From an uncultured Sanguibacteroides sp. (GTDB lineage: Bacteria; Bacteroidota; Bacteroidia; Bacteroidales; Marinifilaceae): DNA of 64,000 nucleotides. The notes beneath the pieces are model-generated. The model was given only the letters and a program-made list of their open reading frames with translations. It made no database searches and was not told the DNA's origin. Of this stretch, positions 52,299-62,056 are shown one piece after another (position 1 is the stretch's first letter; every line of letters begins with the position of its first letter). The translations under genes were made by a program, and so were the position numbers. The stretch spans positions 62,001 to 126,000 of the forward strand of contig NZ_UQRQ01000002.1 in the NCBI RefSeq assembly GCF_900543425.1. The letters are read 5' to 3'.

Positions 52299-53345
52299 AT
52301 GACTTACAAAGTAACTTTAGCCATGCCCGTTTATAACGTGGCTCCCTATATAAAAGACTCCTTACTCTCAGCCCTTAATCAAGATTTCGATGGATTGGAA
52401 ATTCTTTTGCTGGATGACAAAGGAAACGACGGTAGTCTCGATATTGTTAAGGAAATACTCCGTACTCATCCCCAAAAAGAAAACGTGCGGATCATAGACC
52501 AAAAAATAAACCAGGGACCCGGATTAGCCCGCAATCGGGCCATAGAAGAGGCCCGGGGAGAATACATTCTGTTCATGGATAGCGACGACCGGCTCTCTGC
52601 CGATTGTGTCAGGACGCTATACCAAAAAGCCATGGAATACCCCCGGGCGGACATAATTGCCGGAAATACAGTTTATGTCACTCCTTCCGGAGAAAAAAGC
52701 TATCCCTTTCATAAACGCCAATTCTCCGTATTGGACTCTCCGGAAAAGGTAATGAACTTCTATGTTAATCCCGATACGTTAATGGGACTTGCGACTTGGA
52801 ACAAACTATTCAAAATCAGCTTTTTGAATGACTTCCATATTCGCAATAAAGAACACCGAATACTCGAAGATCGTTATTTCTTTATTCAAGAGTGTATGAA
52901 TGCCCGATTTGTGGTAGCTCTGGAAGAGATCACCTATTACTATTTAATCCGGGAAGGTTCCACTTCCAACTCGGATGCGGAACGTTATTCCATCACCCGC
53001 TCTCTCCTGTTGCAACGCACGGAATTAATAACGGATTGCATTCATTATGTCATGAGTCATCCCGATCCTTTAGCTCGTATATACGGGACAATGATTATTC
53101 TGGAGCATATCCGGCAACTCTTACCGCTTGCCGCCAATTGCAAGTATGTTACTTACCGGGAAAAGAGAAAAATAATAACCTCTCTGTATGATCCTGAATT
53201 ATTCCAATTAGCCCATACATCCGATTTGATAAAAAAGCGACTAAACAATAAACGATACCGGATACTGTTTTTCAGTTTTAAACTACCGGCTCTATTTTAT
53301 CCCGCATTTTGGATATTTATTGAAAAAATACACCGAATAATTTGA
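52299..53345 (+). CDS. Glycosyltransferase family 2
   Basis: A 348-residue GT-A enzyme related to its neighbour at 51368: AMPVYNVAPYIKDSL, LLDDKGNDGSLDI, NQGPGLARNRAIEEARGEY and FMDSDDRLS, with EDRYFFIQE as the probable base. The C-terminus ends in a basic and hydrophobic stretch that may touch the membrane. It closes this operon segment: a promoter follows in the 133-base gap. Confidence 0.92.
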   Translation: MTYKVTLAMPVYNVAPYIKDSLLSALNQDFDGLEILLLDDKGNDGSLDIVKEILRTHPQKENVRIIDQKINQGPGLARNRAIEEARGEYILFMDSDDRLSADCVRTLYQKAMEYPRADIIAGNTVYVTPSGEKSYPFHKRQFSVLDSPEKVMNFYVNPDTLMGLATWNKLFKISFLNDFHIRNKEHRILEDRYFFIQECMNARFVVALEEITYYYLIREGSTSNSDAERYSITRSLLLQRTELITDCIHYVMSHPDPLARIYGTMIILEHIRQLLPLAANCKYVTYREKRKIITSLYDPELFQLAHTSDLIKKRLNNKRYRILFFSFKLPALFYPAFWIFIEKIHRII

Positions 53346-53395
53346 TTTAAAGTAAGTTTACCATATTAAAACATTTATTTACCACCCAATTTATG

Positions 53396-53403
53396 TATAT
53401 TTG
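53396..53403 (+). promoter_or_regulatory. -7 promoter element for the LruC lipoprotein gene
   Basis: TATATTTG matches TAnnTTTG; a TTTA (53374-53377) is 18 bases upstream as a -33 candidate. The ATG lies 75 bases downstream at 53479. Confidence 0.5.
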
Positions 53404-53478
53404 TATAGTAGATATTTTGTTTAAATTTATTCTACTTGGCATATATTTAGTCTTCTAACACCCTAACTAAACAAAATT

Positions 53479-55830
53479 ATGAGAGAGAAAATACTCCAAA
53501 AGGTACTGTCAGTTATATTTTTTATTGCGATACTAATCGGATGTCAGAAAGATTATTTCGACCCGGGATATTTTGAAAAAAATTACATCATTCAAAATAT
53601 TCCGAAAAACTTCGATTGGTCGAACATTTCAACCCTGGATGTGACAGTCATCCCGTATGACACTCATAATAACAAATATTTCTATACTATTGAAATATTT
53701 GATGAGAACCCTATATTCGAAAAAGAGAAGGCAGTCCTGTTGGCTAAAGGAGTCTGCAGTCAGAGTCTGACATTCCAAACAAGCGTCGTTTTACCTAAAG
53801 GTACACCCGCGATATATGTTCGTCAAACTTCCCCGGAAGGTCAACAAACCGTACAAGAATACACCGTGGAAGGGAATAAACTGACCTGTAACTTCAATCC
53901 CACGGCAAACACGAGCGTTTTGGCTAAAATCATGGCCAAAACCAATACTGTTGAAAGTTATAGCATAGAACAAACCGATTTTCCGACCCCGGCCCAGGCT
54001 ATAGAGATCAACAGTTCATCTCCTCCTCGTTGCACGCTTGAATACGGTAAAAATTACGTGATCAGGGGAAATTATACCGGAGAAATCATATACTCCTGGG
54101 GGAACGTCTCCTTATACGTGGAAGGGACATGGCGAAACACCTCTTCCGCACCGATCAAATTAGAAAAAGACGATAACCTGATCATCCAAAACGGGGGAGA
54201 GATTATCTTTGATCAACCGGTAAATATCCAGGCGACCAGGGATGAAACAAACATAGTTGTTGCCCCCAACGGGAAATTCAACCCCACGCAAAAAGAGGTA
54301 AACCTCACCCTCAGTAACAAATCGAAATTCATCGTACAAGGGGAAGTCAATTTAAACAATCTGGTCTTTGAAAACGGGGCAGAGTTATATAATATCGGAG
54401 AGATTTCCGTAACGAATTTTACCGTTAAAAATAACCAAACGATGGTCACAAACGACGGAAAACTCGTTGCCGGCGAAGTGAATCTTATCGGTTCCCTATT
54501 TACCAACAACGGACCGTTAAATACCGATAATTTCATAACGGAAGGCAGTACCTTTATCAACAACAGCAAATTTACAGCCAAGATTATAGACTTCAAGAGA
54601 GGGGCATACACAAACAATTGTATGACGCTATACGAAGACTTTACGCTAACAGGAACGACATTGTCACTTGCATCAAATACGCTTGTCAGTGGGACATCCA
54701 TGACCGTCAAAGGGACAAATATTCAAATGGAGGGACACTCTATTCTGTCCATATCCGACAAAATGTCTTTCACAAACGCTTCGAGCACCATCAGCGGTAC
54801 CGGCAGCGAAGAGTTCGCTTTACTCCGGGTTAAAGAAATTGACGCAAAAAGTTGGAAAATAGTAACCTTCCGCGGAAATCTCGAAATCGAATGTTCCAGT
54901 TCTCCGGGAGCTAATTATCACGTACTCCAAGAGCCCGCCCATTGGGTCGCCGAAGGAGAGTCGACCATCAACATTCCGAGCTCGGAATGTACCGATGGAA
55001 ACATAACGGACCCCGGAAATCCGGAAGATCCGAATTTCCCGATCGAAGGAGACAGCACGCTGATGTATACCTGGATCACGGAAGATATGTTTCCCGATTT
55101 GGGAGATTATGACATGAACGACTTAGTGGTCGATTTTGGTGCCATACCGGCTATCAACTCCAATAATATGGCAGAAAGCCTCACCTTAAAAATAGTGATT
55201 CGTGCCGTAGGATCTACCCGCACCATCGGAGCGGCCCTGCAATTGGATCAGGTAACCCCCGGAGAAATCCAAAGCGTAACTTACAGTACCAATAATCTGT
55301 TCGAAAGGAAAATGTTTTCGGTCAATGCCAAAGGCTTGGAAAATGATCAGACACAGGCTGTCATTCCTTTATTTGAAAATGCCCATAGAATTATGGGAGT
55401 ATACAACACCGCCATCATGATAAACACGTTTGCCCTCGGCTCCGTAGTTCCGGGAAAAGGCGAACGGAAAGATATACAGAAATTTGAAGTCAAGATACAG
55501 TTTAGCCGGCCCGTTGCACTAAATAAAATCAACATGAACCAACTCAACCTTTTTGTGATTAGCGGAAATAAATTTACTCCCCGGAGAACCGAGATCCATC
55601 TACCCGGATTCAAACATACGGCTTTGAGTAACATCAGTCGTCCTATCGAAGAGAGTACGAACGGGTTGATGTGGGGTCTGTTGGTACCACGCTCTTTCCG
55701 TTATCCGGCCGAAGCGATTTCCATATTAAAAGCCTATCCGGATTTCGAAAAATGGGTAACATCTGGAGGTACAAATTATCTGGAATGGTATAAATCACCC
55801 AGCACAAATGACGCGTACATTTACAGATAA
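53479..55830 (+). CDS. LruC-domain lipoprotein
   Basis: A 783-residue lipoprotein. Signal peptide with lipobox LIGC (Cys22) followed by QKDYFD, which resembles a Bacteroidota surface-export signal. Residues about 180-500 look like a right-handed parallel beta-helix (NNLVFENGAELYNIGEISV and similar turns of about 20). Residues about 525-783 are the LruC domain, marked by LGDYDMNDLVVDFGA (a metal-binding-like DxDxND) and DUF4842-type strands. LruC proteins are surface or envelope proteins of unknown role. Its own promoter and location amid glycosyltransferases suggest an envelope function linked to the polymer. Confidence 0.9.
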   Translation: MREKILQKVLSVIFFIAILIGCQKDYFDPGYFEKNYIIQNIPKNFDWSNISTLDVTVIPYDTHNNKYFYTIEIFDENPIFEKEKAVLLAKGVCSQSLTFQTSVVLPKGTPAIYVRQTSPEGQQTVQEYTVEGNKLTCNFNPTANTSVLAKIMAKTNTVESYSIEQTDFPTPAQAIEINSSSPPRCTLEYGKNYVIRGNYTGEIIYSWGNVSLYVEGTWRNTSSAPIKLEKDDNLIIQNGGEIIFDQPVNIQATRDETNIVVAPNGKFNPTQKEVNLTLSNKSKFIVQGEVNLNNLVFENGAELYNIGEISVTNFTVKNNQTMVTNDGKLVAGEVNLIGSLFTNNGPLNTDNFITEGSTFINNSKFTAKIIDFKRGAYTNNCMTLYEDFTLTGTTLSLASNTLVSGTSMTVKGTNIQMEGHSILSISDKMSFTNASSTISGTGSEEFALLRVKEIDAKSWKIVTFRGNLEIECSSSPGANYHVLQEPAHWVAEGESTINIPSSECTDGNITDPGNPEDPNFPIEGDSTLMYTWITEDMFPDLGDYDMNDLVVDFGAIPAINSNNMAESLTLKIVIRAVGSTRTIGAALQLDQVTPGEIQSVTYSTNNLFERKMFSVNAKGLENDQTQAVIPLFENAHRIMGVYNTAIMINTFALGSVVPGKGERKDIQKFEVKIQFSRPVALNKINMNQLNLFVISGNKFTPRRTEIHLPGFKHTALSNISRPIEESTNGLMWGLLVPRSFRYPAEAISILKAYPDFEKWVTSGGTNYLEWYKSPSTNDAYIYR

Positions 55831-55849
55831 CGGTAGAAAAACGACTCCT

Positions 55850-56977
55850 ATGAAAATGCTTTTTTTAATTTTTCATGGTTTTGCCGAATACAACGGCATC
55901 AGTAAAAAAATATTTTATCAAAAAGACGCCTTGCAGGCCTGCGGATGGGATGTCCGGTTTTGTTATCTGGATACGGATACGGAGGGGAACCATATCCGAT
56001 GGGCTGAAAAAATAATAATAGATAATTATGGAAAAGGATGGATAGCTAAAATAAAGAAACGAACGGCGTACAACCATCTGTACCGATATATACTGGATAA
56101 TGATATTCGTTTTGTTTACATACGATACGATCATAACGCCAATCCGTTTCTAATTCATTTTCTAAAAAGATTACATCAAAAAGGAATCAGAACCGTCATG
56201 GAGATTCCCACCTATCCCTATGATCAGGAGTACAACGGTTTGGCTCTAAAAGAAAAACTGATGCTGTACACGGATAAGTGTTTCCGGAAATCCATGGCCA
56301 AACAACTTTTTCGGATAGTAACTTTCTCCGGCTATACCTCCATTTGGAATGTTCCTACAATCAATATCTCCAATGGAATTGATTTTAGCCGGATAAAATT
56401 AAAAACACAAAGCGACCATAATCCCAGAGAGTTCCACTTGACGGGAGTGGCCGACATGCATCGTTGGCACGGTTATGACCGTATCGTGACCGGGATGATT
56501 GAATATTACAAGCAACCTCATGACACGGAAGTATATCTTCATCTGGTCGGAGGAGGAATGCCGGATATCTTAAACGAACTCCGTCAAATGGTGACCGACC
56601 ATCATTTGGAAGAAAAAATATTTTTCCATGGCCCCGTGTTCGGAGAAGAATTAGATAAGATATTCGAACAAACAGACATGGGAGTTGCCAGTCTGGCCAG
56701 GCATCGTAGCCAAATTTCTAAAATCAAAACTTTAAAAAACAGAGAATACGCAGCCCGGGGAATTCCATTCATCTACTCCGAAACAGATGAAGACTTCGAT
56801 CATATGCCCTATATTATGAAAGCCTCAGCCGACGATTCGCCTGTCGACATCCAGTCTCTTGTCGACTTCTGGCAAATACACCGCTTTACCCCGGCAGAAA
56901 TTCGAAACTCCATAGAACCTGCTCTTTCGTGGACACAACAAATGCAAAAAATAACCGATATCGTAACCTCAAAGTGA
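55850..56977 (+). CDS. Glycosyltransferase family 4
   Basis: About 375 residues from ATG 55850; an earlier in-frame ATG at 55808 lies inside the LruC gene. GT-B layout: the N-terminal domain opens with MKMLFLIFHGFAEYNGISKK and the donor domain has GVADMHRWHGYDRIV, LVGGGMPDILNEL and MGVASLARHRSQ. The usual E-x7-E motif is weak here (REYAARGIPFIYSE), so the family is assigned on fold and context. 9 bases before the next transferase. Confidence 0.82.
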   Translation: MKMLFLIFHGFAEYNGISKKIFYQKDALQACGWDVRFCYLDTDTEGNHIRWAEKIIIDNYGKGWIAKIKKRTAYNHLYRYILDNDIRFVYIRYDHNANPFLIHFLKRLHQKGIRTVMEIPTYPYDQEYNGLALKEKLMLYTDKCFRKSMAKQLFRIVTFSGYTSIWNVPTINISNGIDFSRIKLKTQSDHNPREFHLTGVADMHRWHGYDRIVTGMIEYYKQPHDTEVYLHLVGGGMPDILNELRQMVTDHHLEEKIFFHGPVFGEELDKIFEQTDMGVASLARHRSQISKIKTLKNREYAARGIPFIYSETDEDFDHMPYIMKASADDSPVDIQSLVDFWQIHRFTPAEIRNSIEPALSWTQQMQKITDIVTSK

Positions 56978-56986
56978 AACTGAACC

Positions 56987-58141
56987 ATGAGTCTTAAAAT
57001 AGCTTACTGTATCCCGTCTCTTTATTACCCGAGCGGTATGGAACGGGTCCTTACTTTAAAGGCAAATTACTTTACAGAAGTCTTCAATTACGAAATTTAT
57101 ATCATTATTACCGACGGGAAAGAAAAGACTCCCTACTATTCACTTTCTCCGAAAGTAAAAATAGTTCAATTGGATATAAACTTTGATCACCTTTACGGCC
57201 AACCTCTCCGCAAACGAATTATAGAATACCGGAAAAAACAACAACTATACAAAAAACGGCTGAAAGAAGCTCTTTGTAATATTCGTCCGGATATCACCAT
57301 ATCCATGTTACGGAGGGAGATTAATTTTATCAACTCCATACCGGACGGAAGCATAAAGTTGGGTGAGATCCATTTCAATCGTTCCAATTACCGGGATTTC
57401 AGTAATGAAAAGTTACCCCACTGGTTACAAAAAATGGTAGCCAGATTCTGGATGAATCAACTGCTGCGCCAATTGAAAAGATTAAAGAAATTTATCGTTC
57501 TTAGTCATGAAGACAAAGGATATTGGAAAGAATTAAATAACGTCGAGGTAATTCATAATCCTCTTTCCTTTTTTCCTGATAAAACCTCTTCTTTAGACCA
57601 AAAACAAATTATCGCCGTCGGAAGATATGTTCCGCAAAAAGGATTTGATCGCCTGATTGATGCCTGGCAATACGTGGTCCCTAAGCATCCGGATTGGACA
57701 TTAAAAATATACGGCGACGGGATGCGTGCCCAATTAGAGGCTCAAATACATCAATTGCAATTGGATAAATCATGTATTTTGGAACACTCCGTCACTAACA
57801 TCATTGATAAATACTGCGAAAGCTCTATCTTTGTTTTAAGTTCTCGTTTTGAAGGATTCGGTATGGTTATTATCGAGGCTATGGCTTGTGGTGTCCCCCC
57901 TGTTTCGTTTACCTGTCCCTGTGGCCCCAGGGATATTATTCAGGACGGACAAGACGGTCTCCTCGTAGAAGATGGTAATATAAAACAGTTAGCCGAAAAA
58001 ATTTGTTATTTAATCGAAGAGGAAGAGGAAAGAAAAAGAATGGGAAAGGCGGCCCGTATTCACGTGGAAAGATTCAAGATCGAACACATTGCCGAGCAAT
58101 GGAAAAATCTTTTCGAACAAATACTTCCTCAAAAAATATAA
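56987..58141 (+). CDS. Glycosyltransferase family 4
   Basis: A 384-residue GT-B enzyme: MERVLTLKANYF near the acceptor site, IAVGRYVPQKGFDRLIDAW, IYGDGMRAQLEAQI, and the E-x7-E motif in EGFGMVIIEAMACGVPPV. Likely a cytoplasmic enzyme adding galactose-, glucose- or related sugars. Overlaps the longest frame of the next gene. Confidence 0.92.
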   Translation: MSLKIAYCIPSLYYPSGMERVLTLKANYFTEVFNYEIYIIITDGKEKTPYYSLSPKVKIVQLDINFDHLYGQPLRKRIIEYRKKQQLYKKRLKEALCNIRPDITISMLRREINFINSIPDGSIKLGEIHFNRSNYRDFSNEKLPHWLQKMVARFWMNQLLRQLKRLKKFIVLSHEDKGYWKELNNVEVIHNPLSFFPDKTSSLDQKQIIAVGRYVPQKGFDRLIDAWQYVVPKHPDWTLKIYGDGMRAQLEAQIHQLQLDKSCILEHSVTNIIDKYCESSIFVLSSRFEGFGMVIIEAMACGVPPVSFTCPCGPRDIIQDGQDGLLVEDGNIKQLAEKICYLIEEEEERKRMGKAARIHVERFKIEHIAEQWKNLFEQILPQKI

Positions 58142-58157
58142 ACTAAAATCAGAAACT

Positions 58158-59009
58158 ATGTCTTGGTATTCAAAATATCTATCCGTTTACAATAAAACCT
58201 TCGATGAAATTCCCCCCCAAACGCTACAAGAAATAAGGGAAAAATTACAGCAAATCAATCAATCGGAACAACCGTTAGTCTCCGTCGTTGTCATTGCTCA
58301 TAACGAAGAAAAACATCTGGCAGCCTGCCTCTGGTCTCTTAGTGATTCCCGTTGCCGCTATCCCATGGAAATCATAGGGGTGGACAACAGTTCTACTGAT
58401 CGTACGGCGGATATTTACAAGGCTTCCGGTATTCCTTATTACAACGAGTCACAAAAAAGTTGCGGCTATGCCCGCCGATGCGGTTTGGAACAAGTCCGAG
58501 GTAAATATTATATCTGTATCGATTCCGACACCATGTACCCACCCCGCTACGTGGAGACTCTTGTACAAAAATTGGAACAACCGGGGGTTGTTGCCGTATC
58601 CTCTCTCTGGAGTTATATTCCCGATAAAGACCATCCGTGGTTGGGCCTAAAAATATACGAATTCATGAGAGACACTCATCTCTTTCTGCAATCTTTCAAA
58701 AGACCGGAATTGAGCGTACGGGGATTGGTGTTCGCCTACAACGTCGAGTACGGGAAAAAAGTCGGTTATCGCGTCGACATCATCCGGGGAGAAGACGGAT
58801 CCATGGCTCTGGGATTGAAAAAATACGGAAAAATCGCTTTTGTCCGAAAAAGAAAAGCACGAGCTGTAACAGGATACGGAACAGTTAGTGCGGACGGATC
58901 TTTTTTCAACAGCTTTAAGATACGAATCATCAAATACCTGAAAGGTATGAAAAGTTATTTTACGTCCAGAACAGATTACAAGGACGAAGATTCAAACCTT
59001 ATCAAATAA
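58158..59009 (+). CDS. Glycosyltransferase family 2
   Basis: About 283 residues from ATG 58158 (the open frame from 58089 lies inside the previous gene). GT-A motifs: VSVVVIAHNEEKHLAACLWS, VDNSSTDRTADIY, CGYARRCGLEQVRGKYY and the metal site IDSDTMYPP. IIRGEDGSMALGLKKYG carries the catalytic acid. 5 bases before the EEP gene. Confidence 0.9.
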   Translation: MSWYSKYLSVYNKTFDEIPPQTLQEIREKLQQINQSEQPLVSVVVIAHNEEKHLAACLWSLSDSRCRYPMEIIGVDNSSTDRTADIYKASGIPYYNESQKSCGYARRCGLEQVRGKYYICIDSDTMYPPRYVETLVQKLEQPGVVAVSSLWSYIPDKDHPWLGLKIYEFMRDTHLFLQSFKRPELSVRGLVFAYNVEYGKKVGYRVDIIRGEDGSMALGLKKYGKIAFVRKRKARAVTGYGTVSADGSFFNSFKIRIIKYLKGMKSYFTSRTDYKDEDSNLIK

Positions 59010-59014
59010 AAATT

Positions 59015-60094
59015 ATGGCAGCACTTCGATTCATGCTTTCATTGCTAATGATTCCAATTACGTTACTTATCGCATTAAGTAGCATCATGGGAGTATTGGC
59101 CGTTTATGTTCATCCGGCAACATTCTGGGGCATTGCCGTTCTCGGCTTACTACTTCCTGCCACATTAACCATGAACCTTTTACTTTGTATTTATTGGGCA
59201 GTCAAAAAAAAGAGATGGATGTTCGTTCCTATCGTAACAATCCTATTAAGCATCCCCTATCTCTTATCCATATTTCAATTTTCACCTTTTTCCAACTCCG
59301 AAAACGATAAAATTCGTATCGCAACCTACAATATTTTAAATTTTAAGAATTTAGAATCCAATCATACCTCTATTCCAGATATCGTAAATTTTGCGGAATC
59401 GAATGATGTGGATATTCTCTGCTTGCAAGAATACGGTGAATCCAATCAAGAAAATGCGATCTCTCCGACTTCTCGCTTTTTAACCTTACCTCATTCGGCC
59501 AAAAGTTGGTCACGGCAAACCCATACTTCAAATTACGGAATTGCCATACTGAGTCGTTATCCTATCCTCTCCTCCCAAAATATAAATTTTGATTCCCCGA
59601 CAAACAACGCCATGTGGGCCGATATAAAGATCGGACAAGATACGATTCGTGTTTTCAACGTGCATATGCAAACGACCAATTTCAGCCAGAAAGAGCAACA
59701 ATTACGTCAACAACTCTTGGAGAATAATCCGACAGGTGGGAAAAAAGCGGCAAAGGAAATCATTTGGGCATTAAAAAATAATTTCAAGATACGGGCTCAA
59801 CAAGCAGAACAATTACGATCCATCATCGATACTACCCGGTTTCCGGTTATCGTATGCGGAGACTTTAACGATCCCCCTACTTCTTATGTTTATCATAAAA
59901 TAAAAGGGGATCTGAAAGACAGCTTTATAACAAGCGGAAACGGATACGGATACACCTATCGTAATCTTTGCAAATTATTCAGAATAGATTACGTATTGTA
60001 TTCACCAGAAATTCAAGGTACATCCTATCGCTCGCCTTCCCTGCCTTGGAGCGATCATAATCCTGTTGTTACGGGAATCGAATTACCAAAATAG
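59015..60094 (+). CDS. Membrane-anchored endonuclease/exonuclease/phosphatase-family protein
   Basis: A 359-residue protein with three N-terminal membrane helices (about 6-28, 36-60, 68-88) and an EEP catalytic domain: ATYNILNF, LCLQEYGE (metal Glu), FNVHMQTTNF, VCGDFNDPPTS and WSDHNPVV (general-base His). The domain lies probably in the periplasm. EEP members cleave phosphodiesters of nucleic acids, lipids or inositides; inside a polysaccharide locus a lipid-phosphate substrate is a reasonable guess but not shown. Confidence 0.85.
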   Translation: MAALRFMLSLLMIPITLLIALSSIMGVLAVYVHPATFWGIAVLGLLLPATLTMNLLLCIYWAVKKKRWMFVPIVTILLSIPYLLSIFQFSPFSNSENDKIRIATYNILNFKNLESNHTSIPDIVNFAESNDVDILCLQEYGESNQENAISPTSRFLTLPHSAKSWSRQTHTSNYGIAILSRYPILSSQNINFDSPTNNAMWADIKIGQDTIRVFNVHMQTTNFSQKEQQLRQQLLENNPTGGKKAAKEIIWALKNNFKIRAQQAEQLRSIIDTTRFPVIVCGDFNDPPTSYVYHKIKGDLKDSFITSGNGYGYTYRNLCKLFRIDYVLYSPEIQGTSYRSPSLPWSDHNPVVTGIELPK

Positions 60095-60097
60095 TAT

Positions 60098-60105
60098 TAT
60101 CTTTG
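60098..60105 (+). promoter_or_regulatory. -7 promoter element for the hybrid kinase gene
   Basis: TATCTTTG matches TAnnTTTG; it lies 3 bases after the EEP stop, and the ATG at 60127 follows 21 bases later. Confidence 0.5.
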
Positions 60106-60126
60106 CTTAACTACAATTACTCGGAT

Positions 60127-62055
60127 ATGGAAAATGATTTACCTCATACGGACCCCCTGAAACAAAAGACTTCTTCAGAGAAAGAGGAGGCTTCTTCTCC
60201 GGAAGAAACGGAGGAGATCATTCAGGCCATGGATTCGTCCAATGAAGAGATATATTCACTCCGAACAGACGGATCACTTTATTATGCAAACCATCAAACT
60301 AAAATAAGTTACAATTTACATAAACCGATCTCAACTTATTTCATTTGGGATTTTCATTCGGAAATAACTCAAAAGAATTGGCCTGATAAATTAAAATTTT
60401 TCCGGGAGAACTCAACGGGATGCAGGTATATTTCCCGGCACAAATACCCGGACGGAAGCAGTAGACCGGTAGAGATATTCTCCAGGATAATAAAGTATCA
60501 GGGAGAAGAAAAAATATGGGTATTTTGCAGGGATATCTCTTCAACGATACAACACGAGAATAAGATTAAAGAATTAAACAGCCTGTTTAACTCCGTTTTA
60601 AATAATATTCCGGTCTATCTCTTTGTTAAGGATACTAAAGACCTCCGTTATCTATATTGGAATAAAGCTTTCGAAATACATTCACATATACCAACCGACC
60701 GTGTTATCGGTAAAACCGATTTTGAAATATTCCCCAATATAAAGGATGCCGAGCACTTTAGAAACGATGACCTTCGCTTATTAAGTACGGGCAAGGATAT
60801 CGAGTTTATCGAAACTTACCAAAATACTTCAGGAGAACTACGAACCGTAAAAACCCTAAAAACTTTAATCCGGGACGATGGAGGAGAACCTATTTTTTTA
60901 GTGGGGATATCATGGGATATCACGGATATGAAAAATTCGGAACAAGAGCTCATCAAAGCCCGGCTAAAAGCAGAACAATCGGATAAATTAAAATCGACTT
61001 TTCTGGCAAACATGAGTCACGAGATCAGGACTCCGCTCAACGCCATCATCGGATTTTCCCGGTTAATTTGTGATATCCCGGACCAGGAAGAGAAACATAA
61101 CTATATGGATATTGTAGAAAACAATTCGGAACTACTTATCCAACTCATCAACGACATCCTCGATTTATCTAAAATCGAAGCCGGCACCCTGGAGTTTAAC
61201 GACAAACCAACTAATATCCGGGAATTATGCCAAAAGATTTTACAAATGTACCAAAATCGTACGGCAAAAAACGTGACGTTGTTATTAGACATTCCTACGG
61301 ATTTAATCATACGGATCGACGGTAACCGACTGGCACAAGTCTTATCCAACTTAATCACAAACGCTATAAAATTTACTTCTAATGGACACATCCGTTTCGG
61401 ATATCACTTGTTAGGAGAAAAAATAGAATTTTACGTGATAGACACGGGATACGGTATTCCGCGTGAAAGATTAAACGACATTTTCAGTCGTTTTACCAAA
61501 CTCAACTCTTTTTCTCAAGGTACGGGGCTTGGTCTTGCGATCTGTAAAATGATCGTCCAAAAAATGGGAGGAGATATTTCCGTTGAATCGGAATTAAATA
61601 AAGGTACCACATTCAGGTTTACAATTCCTTATCATTCTGCTCAAATAGAGAGTGTAGAAGAACCTGTAAATCGAATCAACGTAAAAGAAGAGATGGATAC
61701 ACAACACACGATTCTAATCGCAGAAGACGTAGAAAGTAACTTTTTGCTTTTAAAAGTCCTAATAGGTAAAAATTATAAATTACTCCACGCCTGGAATGGT
61801 ATTGAAGCAATTAAATTATTCAATGAAGAGAAACCGGATCTTATCCTGATGGATATTAAAATGCCTGAAATGGATGGATTGGAAGCTACCCGTATTATTC
61901 GGGAAAAATCCAGGGATATTCCCATCATTGCGTTGACAGCCTTCGCTTTTGACGATGACCGTACCCGGGCACTGGAAGCCGGATGTAACGACTTTTTAAC
62001 CAAACCGATTTCCTCGGCTCTTTTAAAAGAAACCCTTGAAAAATATTTAAAATAA
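60127..62055 (+). CDS. Hybrid sensor histidine kinase (PAS-PAS-HisKA-HATPase-REC)
   Basis: About 642 residues from ATG 60127 (the longest frame starts with TTG at 60103). Residues about 40-145 and 150-270 look like PAS domains (the second with PVYLFVKDTKDLRYLYWNKA and VGISWDITD). HisKA has His298 in ANMSHEIRTPLNAIIGFS; the HATPase (about 405-515) shows NLITNAIKFTSNG, DTGYGIP and GTGLGLAICK. The receiver (526-642) has Asp576 in LILMDIKMPEMDG. No membrane helix, so it senses a cytoplasmic signal. Its receiver closely resembles the stand-alone regulator at 29058, hinting at a phosphorelay. Confidence 0.92.
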   Translation: MENDLPHTDPLKQKTSSEKEEASSPEETEEIIQAMDSSNEEIYSLRTDGSLYYANHQTKISYNLHKPISTYFIWDFHSEITQKNWPDKLKFFRENSTGCRYISRHKYPDGSSRPVEIFSRIIKYQGEEKIWVFCRDISSTIQHENKIKELNSLFNSVLNNIPVYLFVKDTKDLRYLYWNKAFEIHSHIPTDRVIGKTDFEIFPNIKDAEHFRNDDLRLLSTGKDIEFIETYQNTSGELRTVKTLKTLIRDDGGEPIFLVGISWDITDMKNSEQELIKARLKAEQSDKLKSTFLANMSHEIRTPLNAIIGFSRLICDIPDQEEKHNYMDIVENNSELLIQLINDILDLSKIEAGTLEFNDKPTNIRELCQKILQMYQNRTAKNVTLLLDIPTDLIIRIDGNRLAQVLSNLITNAIKFTSNGHIRFGYHLLGEKIEFYVIDTGYGIPRERLNDIFSRFTKLNSFSQGTGLGLAICKMIVQKMGGDISVESELNKGTTFRFTIPYHSAQIESVEEPVNRINVKEEMDTQHTILIAEDVESNFLLLKVLIGKNYKLLHAWNGIEAIKLFNEEKPDLILMDIKMPEMDGLEATRIIREKSRDIPIIALTAFAFDDDRTRALEAGCNDFLTKPISSALLKETLEKYLK

Positions 62056-62056
62056 G

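Noticed and set aside
54213..54710. A 165-codon antisense frame inside the LruC gene
   Set aside because: Antisense shadow of a well-supported protein; no start context or motif.
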